A stretch of 64,000 bases of DNA from Dietzia sp. NCCP-2495 (GCF_026011735.1 NZ_BRVN01000004.1:1-64000), one strand, 5' to 3'. Positions 26,046 through 35,496 are shown, numbered from the stretch's first letter. The notes: generated by a model from the sequence alone, not told the origin. Numbers and translations: made by a program.

Positions 26046-27379
26046 GAGCGCTCCTTTACATCTGTTCCGGCACCGACAGCTCCGAATGGATCTGTTCCGG
26101 CCGTCGTCTCCGGTGGCTTGACGGCCGCCCACTGGGTCACCGCGCGCGCAGGCGCCCAGCCGGTGAAGCTGCCGATCGCATCGGCGTGTTCCACATGGAA
26201 CCTGGTCATCTCGCCGCCGAACTCGGCGTGGGTGTCCCACAACGCCTGCTCGGTCTCGACGGTCACCGCGTGCGCGACGAGCCGGCCGCCGGGCGCGAGC
26301 GCGTGCCAGCACCGGCGGAGCAGTCCGGGTGCGGTGCCCCCGCCGCCGACGAACACCGCGTCGGGCCGGGGCAGGCCGTCCAACGCCGCCGGCGCCCGGC
26401 CCTCCACGACCTCCAGAGCGGGAACCCCCAGGCGGGAGGCGTTGCGCGCGATCCTGGCTGCGCGGGTGGGATCGGCTTCGACGGCGACGGCCCGGCAACT
26501 CGGATGGGTTCGCATCCACTCGATGCCCACCGAGCCTGCCCCCGCCCCCACGTCCCACAGCAGGTGCCCCGCCGCCGGGGCGAGCCGGGAGAGCGCGGAA
26601 GCCCGCAGGTCACGCCGGGTGAGCTGACCGTCGTTCTCGAAGGCGTCGTCGGGAAGTCCGGGGGCCAGCCCCAGCGCCCGAGGGCCGGCGGCGGTGTCGA
26701 CGTCATCGTCGTCGTCCCCTCCCCCTCCAGGTGGGTCGTCGGGCGCGCACTCCACCGCGAGCACGTGCAGTGGCGGCACCCGTTCGCCCGCACCCTCGTC
26801 TCCACCCACGGCCCAGTCCCGGGCGCGGCACCCGCTGCGTGCCTCTTCCGTGGCGCCGAGGTCGGACAGGATGGTCATCGCGCTGGCCCCGAAGCCCGCG
26901 TCACGCAGCATCCGGGCTACCTCGCCCGGGGTGTCACTGTCGGCCGAGAGGACCAGGACCCGGCGGCCCGGGGAGAGCTCGCGCGGGAGCGTGCGGTGGT
27001 CCCGCACCACCGCCACGGTCTCGGCGGGCCAGCCCATCCGCGCCCGCGCCAGCGCCACCGAGGACACCGCCGGCAGGACCGTCACGGCCTCGGCGCCGAG
27101 CACCTCGATCAGCGTCGTCCCGACCCCCGCGACCAATGGATCACCCGAGGCCAGGGCCACAATCCGCCGTCCCTCGTGCCGGGCGAGGAGCTCCGACACA
27201 CCGGTCCGCAATGGCCGCGGCCAGGGCTCGCGGACGGCCGCGAGATCGTCGGGAACCATCGCCAGATGACGCTCGCCACCGAGCAGCACCTCGGCCTCCC
27301 ACACGGCTCGCCGGCGCACCTCATCGAGACCTGCCCAGCCGTCAGCGCCAATGCCCACCACGACCACCTGTGCGTTCAT
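26042..27379 (-). CDS. cobL: Precorrin-6B C5,15-methyltransferase (decarboxylating)
   Basis: CobL methylates C5 and C15 and decarboxylates the C12 acetate. The 445-residue protein joins a CbiE-like N-terminal half (VVVVGIGADGWAGL, ALASGDPLVAGVGTTL) and a CbiT-like SAM-binding half (LLWDVGAGAGSVGIEWMR, DAVFVGGGGTAPGL). An Asp-rich insert lies between the halves near residue 225. ATG at 27379 is chosen because the VVVVGIG strand starts three residues later; an upstream frame extends to 27478 without conserved sequence. It is divergent from the chelatase operon. Confidence 0.93.
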   Translation of the reverse strand: MNAQVVVVGIGADGWAGLDEVRRRAVWEAEVLLGGERHLAMVPDDLAAVREPWPRPLRTGVSELLARHEGRRIVALASGDPLVAGVGTTLIEVLGAEAVTVLPAVSSVALARARMGWPAETVAVVRDHRTLPRELSPGRRVLVLSADSDTPGEVARMLRDAGFGASAMTILSDLGATEEARSGCRARDWAVGGDEGAGERVPPLHVLAVECAPDDPPGGGGDDDDDVDTAAGPRALGLAPGLPDDAFENDGQLTRRDLRASALSRLAPAAGHLLWDVGAGAGSVGIEWMRTHPSCRAVAVEADPTRAARIARNASRLGVPALEVVEGRAPAALDGLPRPDAVFVGGGGTAPGLLRRCWHALAPGGRLVAHAVTVETEQALWDTHAEFGGEMTRFHVEHADAIGSFTGWAPARAVTQWAAVKPPETTAGTDPFGAVGAGTDVKERS

Positions 27380-27467
27380 GAGCCGGAAGACTACAGCCGA
27401 CGCCGGAGGCCGCGATGTCCGAGATGGCGGGTAGCATCCGACCACATAACAGAACACCCACAGCACG

Positions 27468-27629
27468 AGGTGCCCCACGACCCGCCACAGGCGGAGCGGA
27501 GGGGAGAATCAGGGAAGCCGGTGAGAATCCGGCACAGGGCCCGCTACGGTGACCCGCGCCCCTCGACGTGCACGTCCGCCACGGCGGCGCCGCATGCCGA
27601 GATGAGCCGGGAAGTCCGGAGACCGGCCT
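27468..27629 (+). ncRNA. Cobalamin riboswitch before the chelatase-cobO-cobB operon
   Basis: CAGGGAAGCCGGTGAGAATC is followed by CCGGCACAGGGCCCGCTACGGTGA, the B12-box region. The 3' landmark appears as GGAGACCGGCC after GATGAGCCGGGAAG. This is the fourth riboswitch of the class in the window. Its boundaries are approximate. Confidence 0.9.
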
Positions 27630-27667
27630 CGCGCTGACCCACCTGGCAGACGAGAGCGGGAGCCCCC

Positions 27668-29986
27668 ATGCCACAGCACTACCCGTTCAGCGCGGTCGTC
27701 GGATCGGACGACATGGCGCTGGCCCTCATCCTCACCGCGGTGTCCCCGGCGGTCGGCGGCGTCCTCATCCGCGGCGAGAAGGGCACCGCCAAATCCACCA
27801 TGGTGCGCGCGCTCACCGGCGTGCTGCCGCCCATCGAGGTGGTCTCCGGGGACCGCTTCTCCTCGGCCCCCGACGACCGCGGCGCCGAGACCCCTGACGG
27901 CCGGATCCCCGCCGACGCGCCCACCGAGGAGCGCCCGGTCCGACTGGTGGAGCTGCCGATCGGCGTGGCCGAGGACCGCATCACCGGGTCTCTACACCTG
28001 GAGAGCGCGCTGAGCGACGGGGTGATGGTGTTCGAGCCCGGCCTGCTCGCACGCGCCCACCGCGGACTGCTGTACGTGGACGAGGTCAACCTCCTGCACG
28101 ACCACGTAGTGGACCTGCTTCTGGACGCCGCGGCGATGGGCCGGGTCACCGTGGAGCGCGACGGGGTCTCGGTCGAGCACGCCGCGCGGTTCGTGCTCAT
28201 CGGCACCATGAACCCCGAGGAGGGCGAACTGCGGCCGCAGCTGCTGGACCGTTTCGGGCTCACCGTGGAGGTGGCCGCGCCGCGCGACCCCGGACTGCGG
28301 GCGGAGGTGGTGCGCCGCCGCATCGCGTTCGAGACCGATCCTGCCGGGTTCGCCACGTCCTTCGCCGCTGACGAGGCCGCGCTGGCCGAGCGGATTGTCG
28401 CCGCGCGCGAGCTGGTCGGGCGGGTGCCGATGTCGGAGTGGGCGCTGGCCACCATCGCGCGGGTCTGCGCCGGGTTCGACGTGGACGGCATGCGCGCGGA
28501 CATCGTCACCGCCCGCACCGCCGCCGCACACGCCGCGTGGCAGGGGCGGGAGCAGATCACGCGGGAGGACATCCGGGTCGCCGCGCGCATGGCGCTGCCC
28601 CACCGCCGCCGGCGCGCACCGTTCGATGCGCCGGGCCTCGACGAGGACCTGTTGGAGAGGTTGTTGGGCGACGACGACGAGCCCGACCCCGATCCCGACA
28701 CCCGACCGGATCCCGACACCACTGATTCCGCAGACACTTCTCAGGACCAGCACGACGACGAGGGCGGCGCCCGGACTGAGGGCGGCCAGGAGGCGGACAG
28801 CGCTGAGGCCGGAGCTGCGTCGGATCCCGCGGAGGTCCCCGCCTCGTCGACCGCCAACGCCGACGCCGACGAGGACGATACAGAACCAGCGGCCGACGCA
28901 TCGCCCGATTCCTCCCGACCGGATGCCCACGGCGAGGACCGCTCCCCCGCCGACACCGCTGGCTCCGGGACGCCCGGCTCCGGGGTCCCGGGTTCCGCCC
29001 CGCCGGGCACAGTGACCGCTGCCGCGGACCCGTACAGGACCCGGCTGTTGTCGGTGTCCGGAACCGGCCACGGCGCGGCCGGCCGCCGCTCGCGGGCGGT
29101 GACCAGCTCGGGTCGCCGCATCGGCTCCGGCGAGTTCACCGGAGCTGACCTGCATCTGCCCGCCACCATCCGGGCCGCCGCGCGGTGGCAGGCCGTCCGC
29201 GGCCGCGCCGGCGGCGTAGAGGGCGGCAGCGCTGGCAGAACAAGCGGCGGCCGGCTCCTGCTGGAGCCGACCGACCTACGCTCGGCCATACGGGAGGGTC
29301 GCGAGTCCAACCTCGTCCTGTTCTGCGTGGACGCCTCCGGCTCGATGGCCGCCCGGCGGCGGATGGAGCAGGTCAAGACCGCCATCCTTTCGTTACTGCT
29401 CGACGCTTACCGCCGCCGCGACACTGTGGGCCTGGTGACCTTCCGCGGGTCGGGCGCCGAGGTGACGCTGCCGCCCACCTCCTCGGTCGACATCGCCGCG
29501 ACCCGCCTGGCGGAGCTTCCCGCCGGGGGACGCACACCGCTGGCGGAGGGTCTCCTGGCCACCGCGGAGGTGCTGCGGGTCGAGAGGGTCCGGGATCCGC
29601 GGCGGCGGCCTCTCGTCGTCGTCGTCACCGACGGCCGCGCCACCCACGGCCCGGACGCCCTCGCCCGGTCCCGCCACGCGGCGGCCGGGCTGGCCTCGCT
29701 CGGCACTACATCTGTCGTGGTGGACTGCGAGACCGGGCGGTTCCGGATGGGCCTGGCCGTCGAGCTCGCCGCGCACCTGGGCGCCGAGCACGTGCCGCTG
29801 GGCGAGGTCACCGCCGAGGGGTTGGCCGACGCCGTCCGCGCGCGCACCCACACCGGGCCCGCGGCGCAGCCTGGTGCCGACCGCGGCGCGGACCCCGGCG
29901 GCCACTCCGCCCCCGGCGCCGGCGCGCCGCACCCCGCCGACATCCCCTTCACTCACCGCTCCACTCCCCAGAACGAGGTGGCCTGA
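27668..29986 (+). CDS. ChlI/ChlD-type chelatase ATPase subunit (cobalt chelatase partner)
   Basis: The 772-residue protein has an AAA+ domain (1-340) with Walker A GEKGTAKST (about 36-44), Walker B LLYVDEVNLL and sensor motif GTMNPEEGELRPQLLDRFGL. A long Asp/Glu/Pro/Ser-rich linker (about 340-450) follows. The C-terminal von Willebrand A domain has the MIDAS DASGS near residue 554. This BchI-BchD-like fusion replaces CobS and CobT as partner of CobN in many actinobacteria. Magnesium chelatase is unlikely because no chlorophyll genes are present and the gene is riboswitch-led within the cob cluster. Confidence 0.9.
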   Translation: MPQHYPFSAVVGSDDMALALILTAVSPAVGGVLIRGEKGTAKSTMVRALTGVLPPIEVVSGDRFSSAPDDRGAETPDGRIPADAPTEERPVRLVELPIGVAEDRITGSLHLESALSDGVMVFEPGLLARAHRGLLYVDEVNLLHDHVVDLLLDAAAMGRVTVERDGVSVEHAARFVLIGTMNPEEGELRPQLLDRFGLTVEVAAPRDPGLRAEVVRRRIAFETDPAGFATSFAADEAALAERIVAARELVGRVPMSEWALATIARVCAGFDVDGMRADIVTARTAAAHAAWQGREQITREDIRVAARMALPHRRRRAPFDAPGLDEDLLERLLGDDDEPDPDPDTRPDPDTTDSADTSQDQHDDEGGARTEGGQEADSAEAGAASDPAEVPASSTANADADEDDTEPAADASPDSSRPDAHGEDRSPADTAGSGTPGSGVPGSAPPGTVTAAADPYRTRLLSVSGTGHGAAGRRSRAVTSSGRRIGSGEFTGADLHLPATIRAAARWQAVRGRAGGVEGGSAGRTSGGRLLLEPTDLRSAIREGRESNLVLFCVDASGSMAARRRMEQVKTAILSLLLDAYRRRDTVGLVTFRGSGAEVTLPPTSSVDIAATRLAELPAGGRTPLAEGLLATAEVLRVERVRDPRRRPLVVVVTDGRATHGPDALARSRHAAAGLASLGTTSVVVDCETGRFRMGLAVELAAHLGAEHVPLGEVTAEGLADAVRARTHTGPAAQPGADRGADPGGHSAPGAGAPHPADIPFTHRSTPQNEVA

Positions 29987-30600
29987 TGCCCAAGGGACAG
30001 CCGCTTTCCGTGCCCGACGACGGGCTCAGCACCCGCCAGCGCCGCAACCGGCCGCTGGTCATGGTCCACACCGGGCCCGGCAAGGGTAAATCGACCGCCG
30101 CGTTCGGCCTGGCGATGCGCGCGTGGAACCAGGGCTGGGACATCGGCGTGTTCCAGTTCGTGAAGTCCGCCAAGTGGAAGATCGGCGAGCAGAACGTCTT
30201 GGAGCGGCTCGGGCAGCTGCACACCGAGACCGGTGAGGGCGGGCCCGTCGAGTGGCACAAGATGGGGTCGGGCTGGTCGTGGCGGCGCAAGGAAGGTACC
30301 TACGAGGACCACGCCGCCGACGCCGTGGAGGGCTGGAACGAGATCAAGCGGCGGCTCGCCGAGGAGCGGCACGACCTCTACCTGCTCGACGAGTTCACCT
30401 ACCCCATCAAGTGGGGCTGGGTCGACGCGCAGGAGGTGGCCGACACGCTCGCCTCCCGGCCCGGTCGGCAGCACGTGGTGATCACCGGCCGCGACGCCGC
30501 GCCGGAGTTGCTCGAGGTGGCCGACCTCGTGACCGAGATGGGCAAGGTCAAGCACCCCATGGACGCCGGACAGAAGGGCCAGCGGGGCATTGAGTGGTGA
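29986..30600 (+). CDS. cobO: Cob(I)yrinic acid a,c-diamide adenosyltransferase
   Basis: The 204-residue CobO/BtuR transfers the adenosyl group of ATP to reduced cobalt. It has the P-loop HTGPGKGKSTAAFGLAMR (about 28-45), QFVKSAKWKIGE and the LLDEFTYPIKWGW Walker B region, and ends GQKGQRGIEW as in the family. The ATG overlaps the chelatase stop (TGATG). Confidence 0.95.
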   Translation: MPKGQPLSVPDDGLSTRQRRNRPLVMVHTGPGKGKSTAAFGLAMRAWNQGWDIGVFQFVKSAKWKIGEQNVLERLGQLHTETGEGGPVEWHKMGSGWSWRRKEGTYEDHAADAVEGWNEIKRRLAEERHDLYLLDEFTYPIKWGWVDAQEVADTLASRPGRQHVVITGRDAAPELLEVADLVTEMGKVKHPMDAGQKGQRGIEW

Positions 30601-30672
30601 GGCGGGCCGTGCTGCCGGCGCGACGCCGGGTCGCTTCGCGGGCGGCGCGGCGCAGGGCGGCGGCGTGACCCG

Positions 30673-32211
30673 ATGAGCGTCGACCTGCCCCGGTTCGTCG
30701 TGGCCGCGCCCGCCTCCGGGCACGGCAAGACCACCGTCGCCACGGGACTGATGCTCGCGCTGCGGCGTGCCGGCCTGCGGGTCTCGGGCCACAAGGTGGG
30801 CCCCGACTACATCGACCCCGGCTACCACACCCTCGCCACCGGGCGGCCCGGCCGCAATCTCGACCCGCACCTGGTGGGCGAGGACCGGATCGTGCCGCTG
30901 CTGCTGCACGGCGCCTCCGCGGACGGGCCCGGCTCGGCTTCCGCGCCCGGCCCCGCCGACGTCGCCGTGATCGAGGGCGTCATGGGCCTGTACGACGGCC
31001 ACATCGGCGGGGACGGTTTCGCCTCCACCGCCCACGTCTCCACGCTCACCTCGAGCCCCGTGATCCTCGTCGTGGACATCTCTCACGCCTCCCGCAGCAT
31101 CGCCGCCGTGGTGCTGGGCATGGCCACGTTCCACCCGGACGTCCGCATCGCCGGCGTCATCCTCAACAAGGCCGGCTCGCAGCGGCACTCCGACGAGGTC
31201 CGCCGCGCTCTACAGCCGTTGGGCATCCCTGTCCTGGGCGTCCTCCACCGCGACGACGACGTCTCCGCCCCCTCCCGCCACCTCGGACTGGTCCCGGTGG
31301 CGGAGCGCCCCGAGGCCGCGCGCTCACTCGAGCACCTGGCGGACAAGATCGCCTCGTCGATCGACCTCGACGCCGTCATGCGCATCGCGCGCAGCGCATC
31401 GCCCCTGGTGGGAGCACCGTGGGACGCACGTGCGGCGCTGCCGGGGGTCGATGGTGGTGACGACGACAACGGTAGGCAGCCCCTGGGAGGTGCACTGTCG
31501 CTCAACGGCTTCGACCGCGCTCGCCCAGTCGTCGCCGTCGCCGGCGGCCGGGCATTCACCTTCCGCTACACCGAGACCGTCGAACTCCTCGAGGCCGCGG
31601 GCTGCGAGGTTCAGGTTTTCGACCCGACTGCCGACGAGGCGCTGCCGGCGGGGACCTCGGGCATCTACCTGGGGGGCGGGTTCCCGGAGGTGCACGCCGC
31701 GGAGCTCAGCGCCAACGCACCGCTCCGGGAGTCGCTGAGGTCGGCGATCGCCGAGGGCGTGCCGACCGTCGCCGAGTGCGCCGGGCTGCTGTACCTCTGC
31801 CGGACCGTCGACGGGGCGCCCATGGTCGGGGCCATCCCCGCCGACGCCGCGATGGCGCCCCGGTTGACGCTGGCCTACCGCCGCTCGACCGCGCCCGCAG
31901 ACAGCGTGCTGGCCGCCGCCGGCACCGAGGTCACCGGCCACGAGTTCCACCGGACCGCGGTCACCCCGGCAGCGGGCGGATCGGGTGCGTCAGGCGCGTC
32001 CGGTGATCTGGGAGCCGCGGCTCCCGCTGCTGTTGCCGCTCCCGCGTGGACCAGCGCCGCCGGCCCCGAGGGCTTCGCCGGCCCGACACTCCACGCCTCG
32101 TACCTGCACACCCACTGGGCTGGGCACCCGGCGCTGGCCGCGCGCTTCGCGACGCACGTCCACCACTTCGCCGGCGCAACCCCCCGGCTGCAAGACACGC
32201 CCACGCGGTAG
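30673..32211 (+). CDS. cobB: Cobyrinic (hydrogenobyrinic) acid a,c-diamide synthase
   Basis: This 512-residue glutamine amidotransferase amidates the a and c side chains using ATP. The N-terminal part has the P-loop APASGHGKTTVATGLM, KVGPDYIDPGYH and IEGVMGLYDG. The C-terminal GATase-1 domain has the nucleophile cysteine in VAECAGLLYLC and GGGFPEVHAAEL. A Gly/Ala/Ser-rich insert lies near residue 440, and GGDDDNG interrupts the junction between the two domains. It ends the riboswitch-led operon, 72 bp after cobO. Confidence 0.95.
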   Translation: MSVDLPRFVVAAPASGHGKTTVATGLMLALRRAGLRVSGHKVGPDYIDPGYHTLATGRPGRNLDPHLVGEDRIVPLLLHGASADGPGSASAPGPADVAVIEGVMGLYDGHIGGDGFASTAHVSTLTSSPVILVVDISHASRSIAAVVLGMATFHPDVRIAGVILNKAGSQRHSDEVRRALQPLGIPVLGVLHRDDDVSAPSRHLGLVPVAERPEAARSLEHLADKIASSIDLDAVMRIARSASPLVGAPWDARAALPGVDGGDDDNGRQPLGGALSLNGFDRARPVVAVAGGRAFTFRYTETVELLEAAGCEVQVFDPTADEALPAGTSGIYLGGGFPEVHAAELSANAPLRESLRSAIAEGVPTVAECAGLLYLCRTVDGAPMVGAIPADAAMAPRLTLAYRRSTAPADSVLAAAGTEVTGHEFHRTAVTPAAGGSGASGASGDLGAAAPAAVAAPAWTSAAGPEGFAGPTLHASYLHTHWAGHPALAARFATHVHHFAGATPRLQDTPTR

Positions 32212-32290
32212 CAAGACCCAGGTTGCGAAATCGGGCGCGATTAACGAACAGGGTGTCGGGCAACCGGGTTGGCATGTCTTGCAACCGGCT

Positions 32291-32354
32291 GCAGGTTGCA
32301 GCCGGCGCAGGTTGCAGCCGGCGCAGGTTGCAGCCGGCGCAGGTTGCAGCCGGC
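32291..32354. repeat. Four tandem 16-bp repeats between cobB and cobK
   Basis: GCAGGTTGCAGCCGGC is repeated four times without a break (32291, 32307, 32323, 32339). Just before it, GCAACC and GGTTGC arms and GCAAGAC/GTCTTGC arms can form hairpins with the array. The array lies in the 180-bp gap between the convergent 3' ends of cobB and cobK, so it may serve as a variable bidirectional terminator. Confidence 0.92.
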
Positions 32355-32391
32355 GCCGGCTACGATCGGGAGCCGGGAGTGCGAGGACCGC

Positions 32392-33165
32392 TCAGGCGGT
32401 GGCGGCCCACTCTACGGCCTCGGCGGCCGTGTCGACCACCGTCACGCTGGACGGCGGGCCGGGGCGGCGCACCACGACCACCGGAATGTCCGCGGCCGTC
32501 GCGACCGCCATCTTGGGCCACGTCAACGCGCCGCCGGAATCCTTGGTGACCAGCACATCGATCCCGTGGCTCTCCATGAGCTCGCGCTCCCCGGCCTCGG
32601 TGTAGGGGCCCCGCGCGCGCAGCACCTGCCACGGCTCGGGCAGCGGATGCTCCGGGGGATCGACCACCCGGACCACGGCCGGGACATTGGCGAGCGGTCC
32701 GGTGAAGCGGTCGAGCGACTGCCGGCCGACGGTCAGCAGCGGTCGGCGGCCGAGTCTGGCGGTGGCCTCGGCGGCGGCGTCGTGCCCGTCGACCCAGTGC
32801 CAGTGCTCCGCGCCGGGGGCCTGCGACCAGCCCGGACGCTCGAGCCGCAGCAGCGGGACCCCGGCGGCCCCACACGCGGAGGCGGCGTTGCCCGAGATGA
32901 CCCGCGCAAATGGGTGCGTGGCATCCACGACCGCACGCACGCCCGACTCCCGCAGATAGCCGGCAAGGCCGTCGATTCCCCCGAAGCCTCCGATCCGGAC
33001 CTCACCCACCGGCAGCCGCGGCGCGGACACCCGTCCCGCGAGAGAGGACACCACCGGCACCCCGGCTTCGACCAGCAGTTCCGCGAGCGCCCGCGCCTCT
33101 CCGGTCCCGCCGAGGATCAGCACCGGACGTCCCGCCATCGCCGGTGATTCGGTTCCTATGCTCAT
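32392..33165 (-). CDS. cobK: Precorrin-6A reductase
   Basis: CobK reduces precorrin-6A with NADPH to precorrin-6B. The 257-residue protein shows PVLILGGTGEARALAELL at the N-terminus, AVVDATHPFA, LRLERPGW and VLVTKDSGG. The ATG at 33165 overlaps the cobQ stop (ATGA), which places it second in the cobQ-cobK pair. Present only in the aerobic-type pathway in this form, it agrees with cobF. Confidence 0.93.
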   Translation of the reverse strand: MSIGTESPAMAGRPVLILGGTGEARALAELLVEAGVPVVSSLAGRVSAPRLPVGEVRIGGFGGIDGLAGYLRESGVRAVVDATHPFARVISGNAASACGAAGVPLLRLERPGWSQAPGAEHWHWVDGHDAAAEATARLGRRPLLTVGRQSLDRFTGPLANVPAVVRVVDPPEHPLPEPWQVLRARGPYTEAGERELMESHGIDVLVTKDSGGALTWPKMAVATAADIPVVVVRRPGPPSSVTVVDTAAEAVEWAATA

Positions 33166-34754
33166 CGACTCGCCCCCGGCTCGAGCAGGCGCAGGTCGGG
33201 CGCCCCGGCGCGGGCCAGTTCGAGGATCGCGTCCAGGTCGAGGTACTCCTCGGCGAGGTCGGCGAGCAGGTCCAGCCGCGCCTCCCGCGCCCGGCCGAAG
33301 CCCGCCCCCGACGCCTCGCGCGCCCCGCCGGCCCGCCCGTGAGGCGCACCACCGGCCGCAGCGGAGCGAGCCACCTCGGCCAGGAACGCGCTGCGGAAAC
33401 CGTCCGCCTCCAGCGTGCCGTGCCACATGGTGCCGAACACCCGACCCCGCCGGGCCCCGCCTATGAAATCGTCGTCGTCGTCACCTGGGGTGATCCGTCC
33501 GTGGTGGATCTCGTACCCGGCCACGTCCTGCCCGAACTCCCGCCCGGTGGGCAGTCGCAGCACCTTCTCCGCGGCGAATCGCGTGGTCAGACCCAGCAGG
33601 CCGAGACCGTCGACGAGGGCGCCGGAGCGTCCCTCGGTGCCGTCGGGGTCGGCGATCGTACGGCCGATCATCTGGCAGCCGCCGCAGATCCCGAGCACCG
33701 CGCCGCCGCGCTTAACGTGTGTAGAGAGCGCGTGGTCGAGGCCCCGCGCGCGGAGCCAGTCGAGGTCGTCGAGGGTCGCCCTGGTTCCGGGGACGACGAC
33801 GAGGTGGGCCCCGGCGAGGTCGCGGGGCTCCGTGACGAACTGCAGCTCGACGTCCGGTTCGAGCCCCAGCGCGTCGACGTCGGTGAAGTTGCTGATGCGC
33901 GGCAGCCGGATCACCGCGACGCGCAGGGGGGCGGTCGCGGTGCCGGCGGACGCAGGGTGCTGCCCGTCCGCTGCGGCGTCGGACGACGTGGCGGGCCCGG
34001 TGGCGCGGGGGGCGGGAACGGCGAGAGCGTCCTCGGAATCGAGCCAGAGGTCGGGATGCCACGGCATCACCCCGAGCGTGGGACGACCGGAGAGCGCCTC
34101 GAGCTCCCGCAATCCGGGCGTGAGCAGGGTGGGATCGCCGCGGAACTTGTTGAGCACGAACCCCGCAACCAGCCGTTGGTCCGCGGCTTCGAGCAGGGCG
34201 ACGGTGCCGAACAGGGCGGCAAAGACGCCGCCGCGGTCGATGTCGCCCACCACCACGACCGGCATGTCGGCATGGCGGGCCAGGCCCATGTTGACGTAGT
34301 CGCTGCGGCGGAGGTTGATCTCGGTGGGGCTACCGGCGCCCTCGCAGATCACGAGGTCGTGGCGGGCAGCGAGGTCGTCGTAAGCGGCGAAGGCGGTCTC
34401 GGCCAGGTGCGCGCGGCCATCAATGAAATCGCGGGAGGACACCGAACCGGCCGGCTGTCCCAGGACCACGACGTGGCTGCGGCGGTCGCCGCCGGGCTTG
34501 AGCAGGACCGGATTCATGGCGGGTTCGGGCTCTACACCTGCCGCGACGGCCTGGATCCACTGCGCCCGGCCGATCTCGCCGTACCCGCCGGGCGCGGCCG
34601 GGCTGCGGACCACCATCGAGTTGTTGGACATGTTCTGCGCCTTGAACGGCGCCACCTTCAGTCCGCGGCGGGCGAACGCACGGCACAGCGCGGTGACCAC
34701 CACGGTCTTGCCCGCGTCAGAGGTCGTACCGGCGATGAGCAGGGAAGAGGCCAC
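33162..34754 (-). CDS. cobQ: Cobyric acid synthase
   Basis: The 530-residue amidotransferase amidates side chains b, d, e and g of adenosylcobyrinic diamide. The GTG start gives SSLLIAGTTSDAGKTVVVTALCR with its P-loop, then APFKAQNMSNNS and EGAGSPTEINL. The C-terminal GATase domain has the nucleophile in VLGICGGCQMIG and the motif HHGRITPG. An Asp-rich insert (GDDDDDF) follows ITPG, near the catalytic histidine loop. No riboswitch precedes this gene; it starts the minus-strand cobQ-cobK unit. Confidence 0.95.
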   Translation of the reverse strand: MASSLLIAGTTSDAGKTVVVTALCRAFARRGLKVAPFKAQNMSNNSMVVRSPAAPGGYGEIGRAQWIQAVAAGVEPEPAMNPVLLKPGGDRRSHVVVLGQPAGSVSSRDFIDGRAHLAETAFAAYDDLAARHDLVICEGAGSPTEINLRRSDYVNMGLARHADMPVVVVGDIDRGGVFAALFGTVALLEAADQRLVAGFVLNKFRGDPTLLTPGLRELEALSGRPTLGVMPWHPDLWLDSEDALAVPAPRATGPATSSDAAADGQHPASAGTATAPLRVAVIRLPRISNFTDVDALGLEPDVELQFVTEPRDLAGAHLVVVPGTRATLDDLDWLRARGLDHALSTHVKRGGAVLGICGGCQMIGRTIADPDGTEGRSGALVDGLGLLGLTTRFAAEKVLRLPTGREFGQDVAGYEIHHGRITPGDDDDDFIGGARRGRVFGTMWHGTLEADGFRSAFLAEVARSAAAGGAPHGRAGGAREASGAGFGRAREARLDLLADLAEEYLDLDAILELARAGAPDLRLLEPGASR

Positions 34755-34824
34755 GTTCGTCGACTCTAGTCCCTCGGATCGTCACGCCGTGAGGGAGTTC
34801 GGGCGTGACACACCAGCGGCATAC

Positions 34825-34886
34825 AGATCAGGGTACGACCGCTCCGGCGACTTCGAGATCAGGGCACGACCGCTCCCGCCCATCCG
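34825..34886. repeat. Two tandem 31-bp units beside a secreted-protein remnant
   Basis: AGATCAGGGTACGACCGCTC starts a 31-bp unit that repeats at 34856 with several changes. A third, partial unit (GGTCAGGGCACGAG) runs into the 3' end of the minus-strand remnant at 34890, whose stop codon lies in the same TCAGGGCACG motif. The units therefore look like duplications of that gene's tail. Confidence 0.75.
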
Positions 34887-34889
34887 CGG

Positions 34890-35226
34890 TCAGGGCACGA
34901 GCACCGTGCCACCGCAGCCGCCGTACGGGTTGCTCTCCGAGCCGGTCGGGATCTGGAACAGGCCCAGGGAGAAGGTCGGGAGGAACGCACCGACCTCGTC
35001 AGCGGTCATGCCCCACTCGATGGTTCCGGGACCGGTGTCGACGATGACGCCGCGACCCCGACCGCCTCCGATGTCTATCCGCCCGAGCATGGACTGATCC
35101 ACAGTCCCCTCCGCCCCGGTGTCCCTGGTCGGAAGACTGCGCGACGGCGGCGGGGGCGCCCATCGACAAGGCGAGCCCGACGGCGGCGGAGACGGCGAGT
35201 GTCCTTCGGCGAGGGCGGTACGACAT
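34890..35226 (-). pseudogene. Frameshifted secreted protein, paralogue of 42557-42940
   Basis: An ATG at 35226 begins a clear export signal (MSYRPRRRTLAV, hydrophobic core, then APAAVAQSS). Soon after, the conserved sequence continues only in the next frame: DTGAEGT, then IVDTGPGTIEW, LPTFSLGLF and SNPYGGCGGTVLVP. The last part matches the paralogue at 42557 closely. About 45 codons found in the paralogue before DTGAEGT are missing, so a deletion caused the frame change. The function of the family is unknown. Confidence 0.75.
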
Positions 35227-35496
35227 GGTTTCACTATCTCGCCAGGGCTGAACGGGGGCACGAGATTTCACCGGCGACCTTCAATTGTGGCCGCATTGAC
35301 ACCTCCGACCGTGGCCGTTGAACCGACATCACGCCCAGATGGACACCCGTACGAGTCCGCATCCACGATCAGGCCGCCTCACCCGACGGCATCGCCGGTG
35401 GTATCACCGCTGGCATCACCGGCGACACCCCCGCATCACCGCCGACATCGCCGGGGGCACGCCCGCACCGCCTCCGGCACATCCGCCTCCCGACCT

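Noticed and set aside
27992-29155. Minus-strand frames opposite the chelatase gene
   Set aside because: They are shadows caused by high GC at third codon positions; the plus strand has Walker motifs and a MIDAS site in order.
27668-29986. Magnesium chelatase for chlorophyll synthesis
   Set aside because: The ChlI/ChlD-like sequence lies under a cobalamin riboswitch with cobO and cobB and a CobN partner, and no bacteriochlorophyll genes are seen.
32269-32354. Possible CRISPR array
   Set aside because: The 16-bp units are directly adjacent with no spacers, and no cas genes are present.
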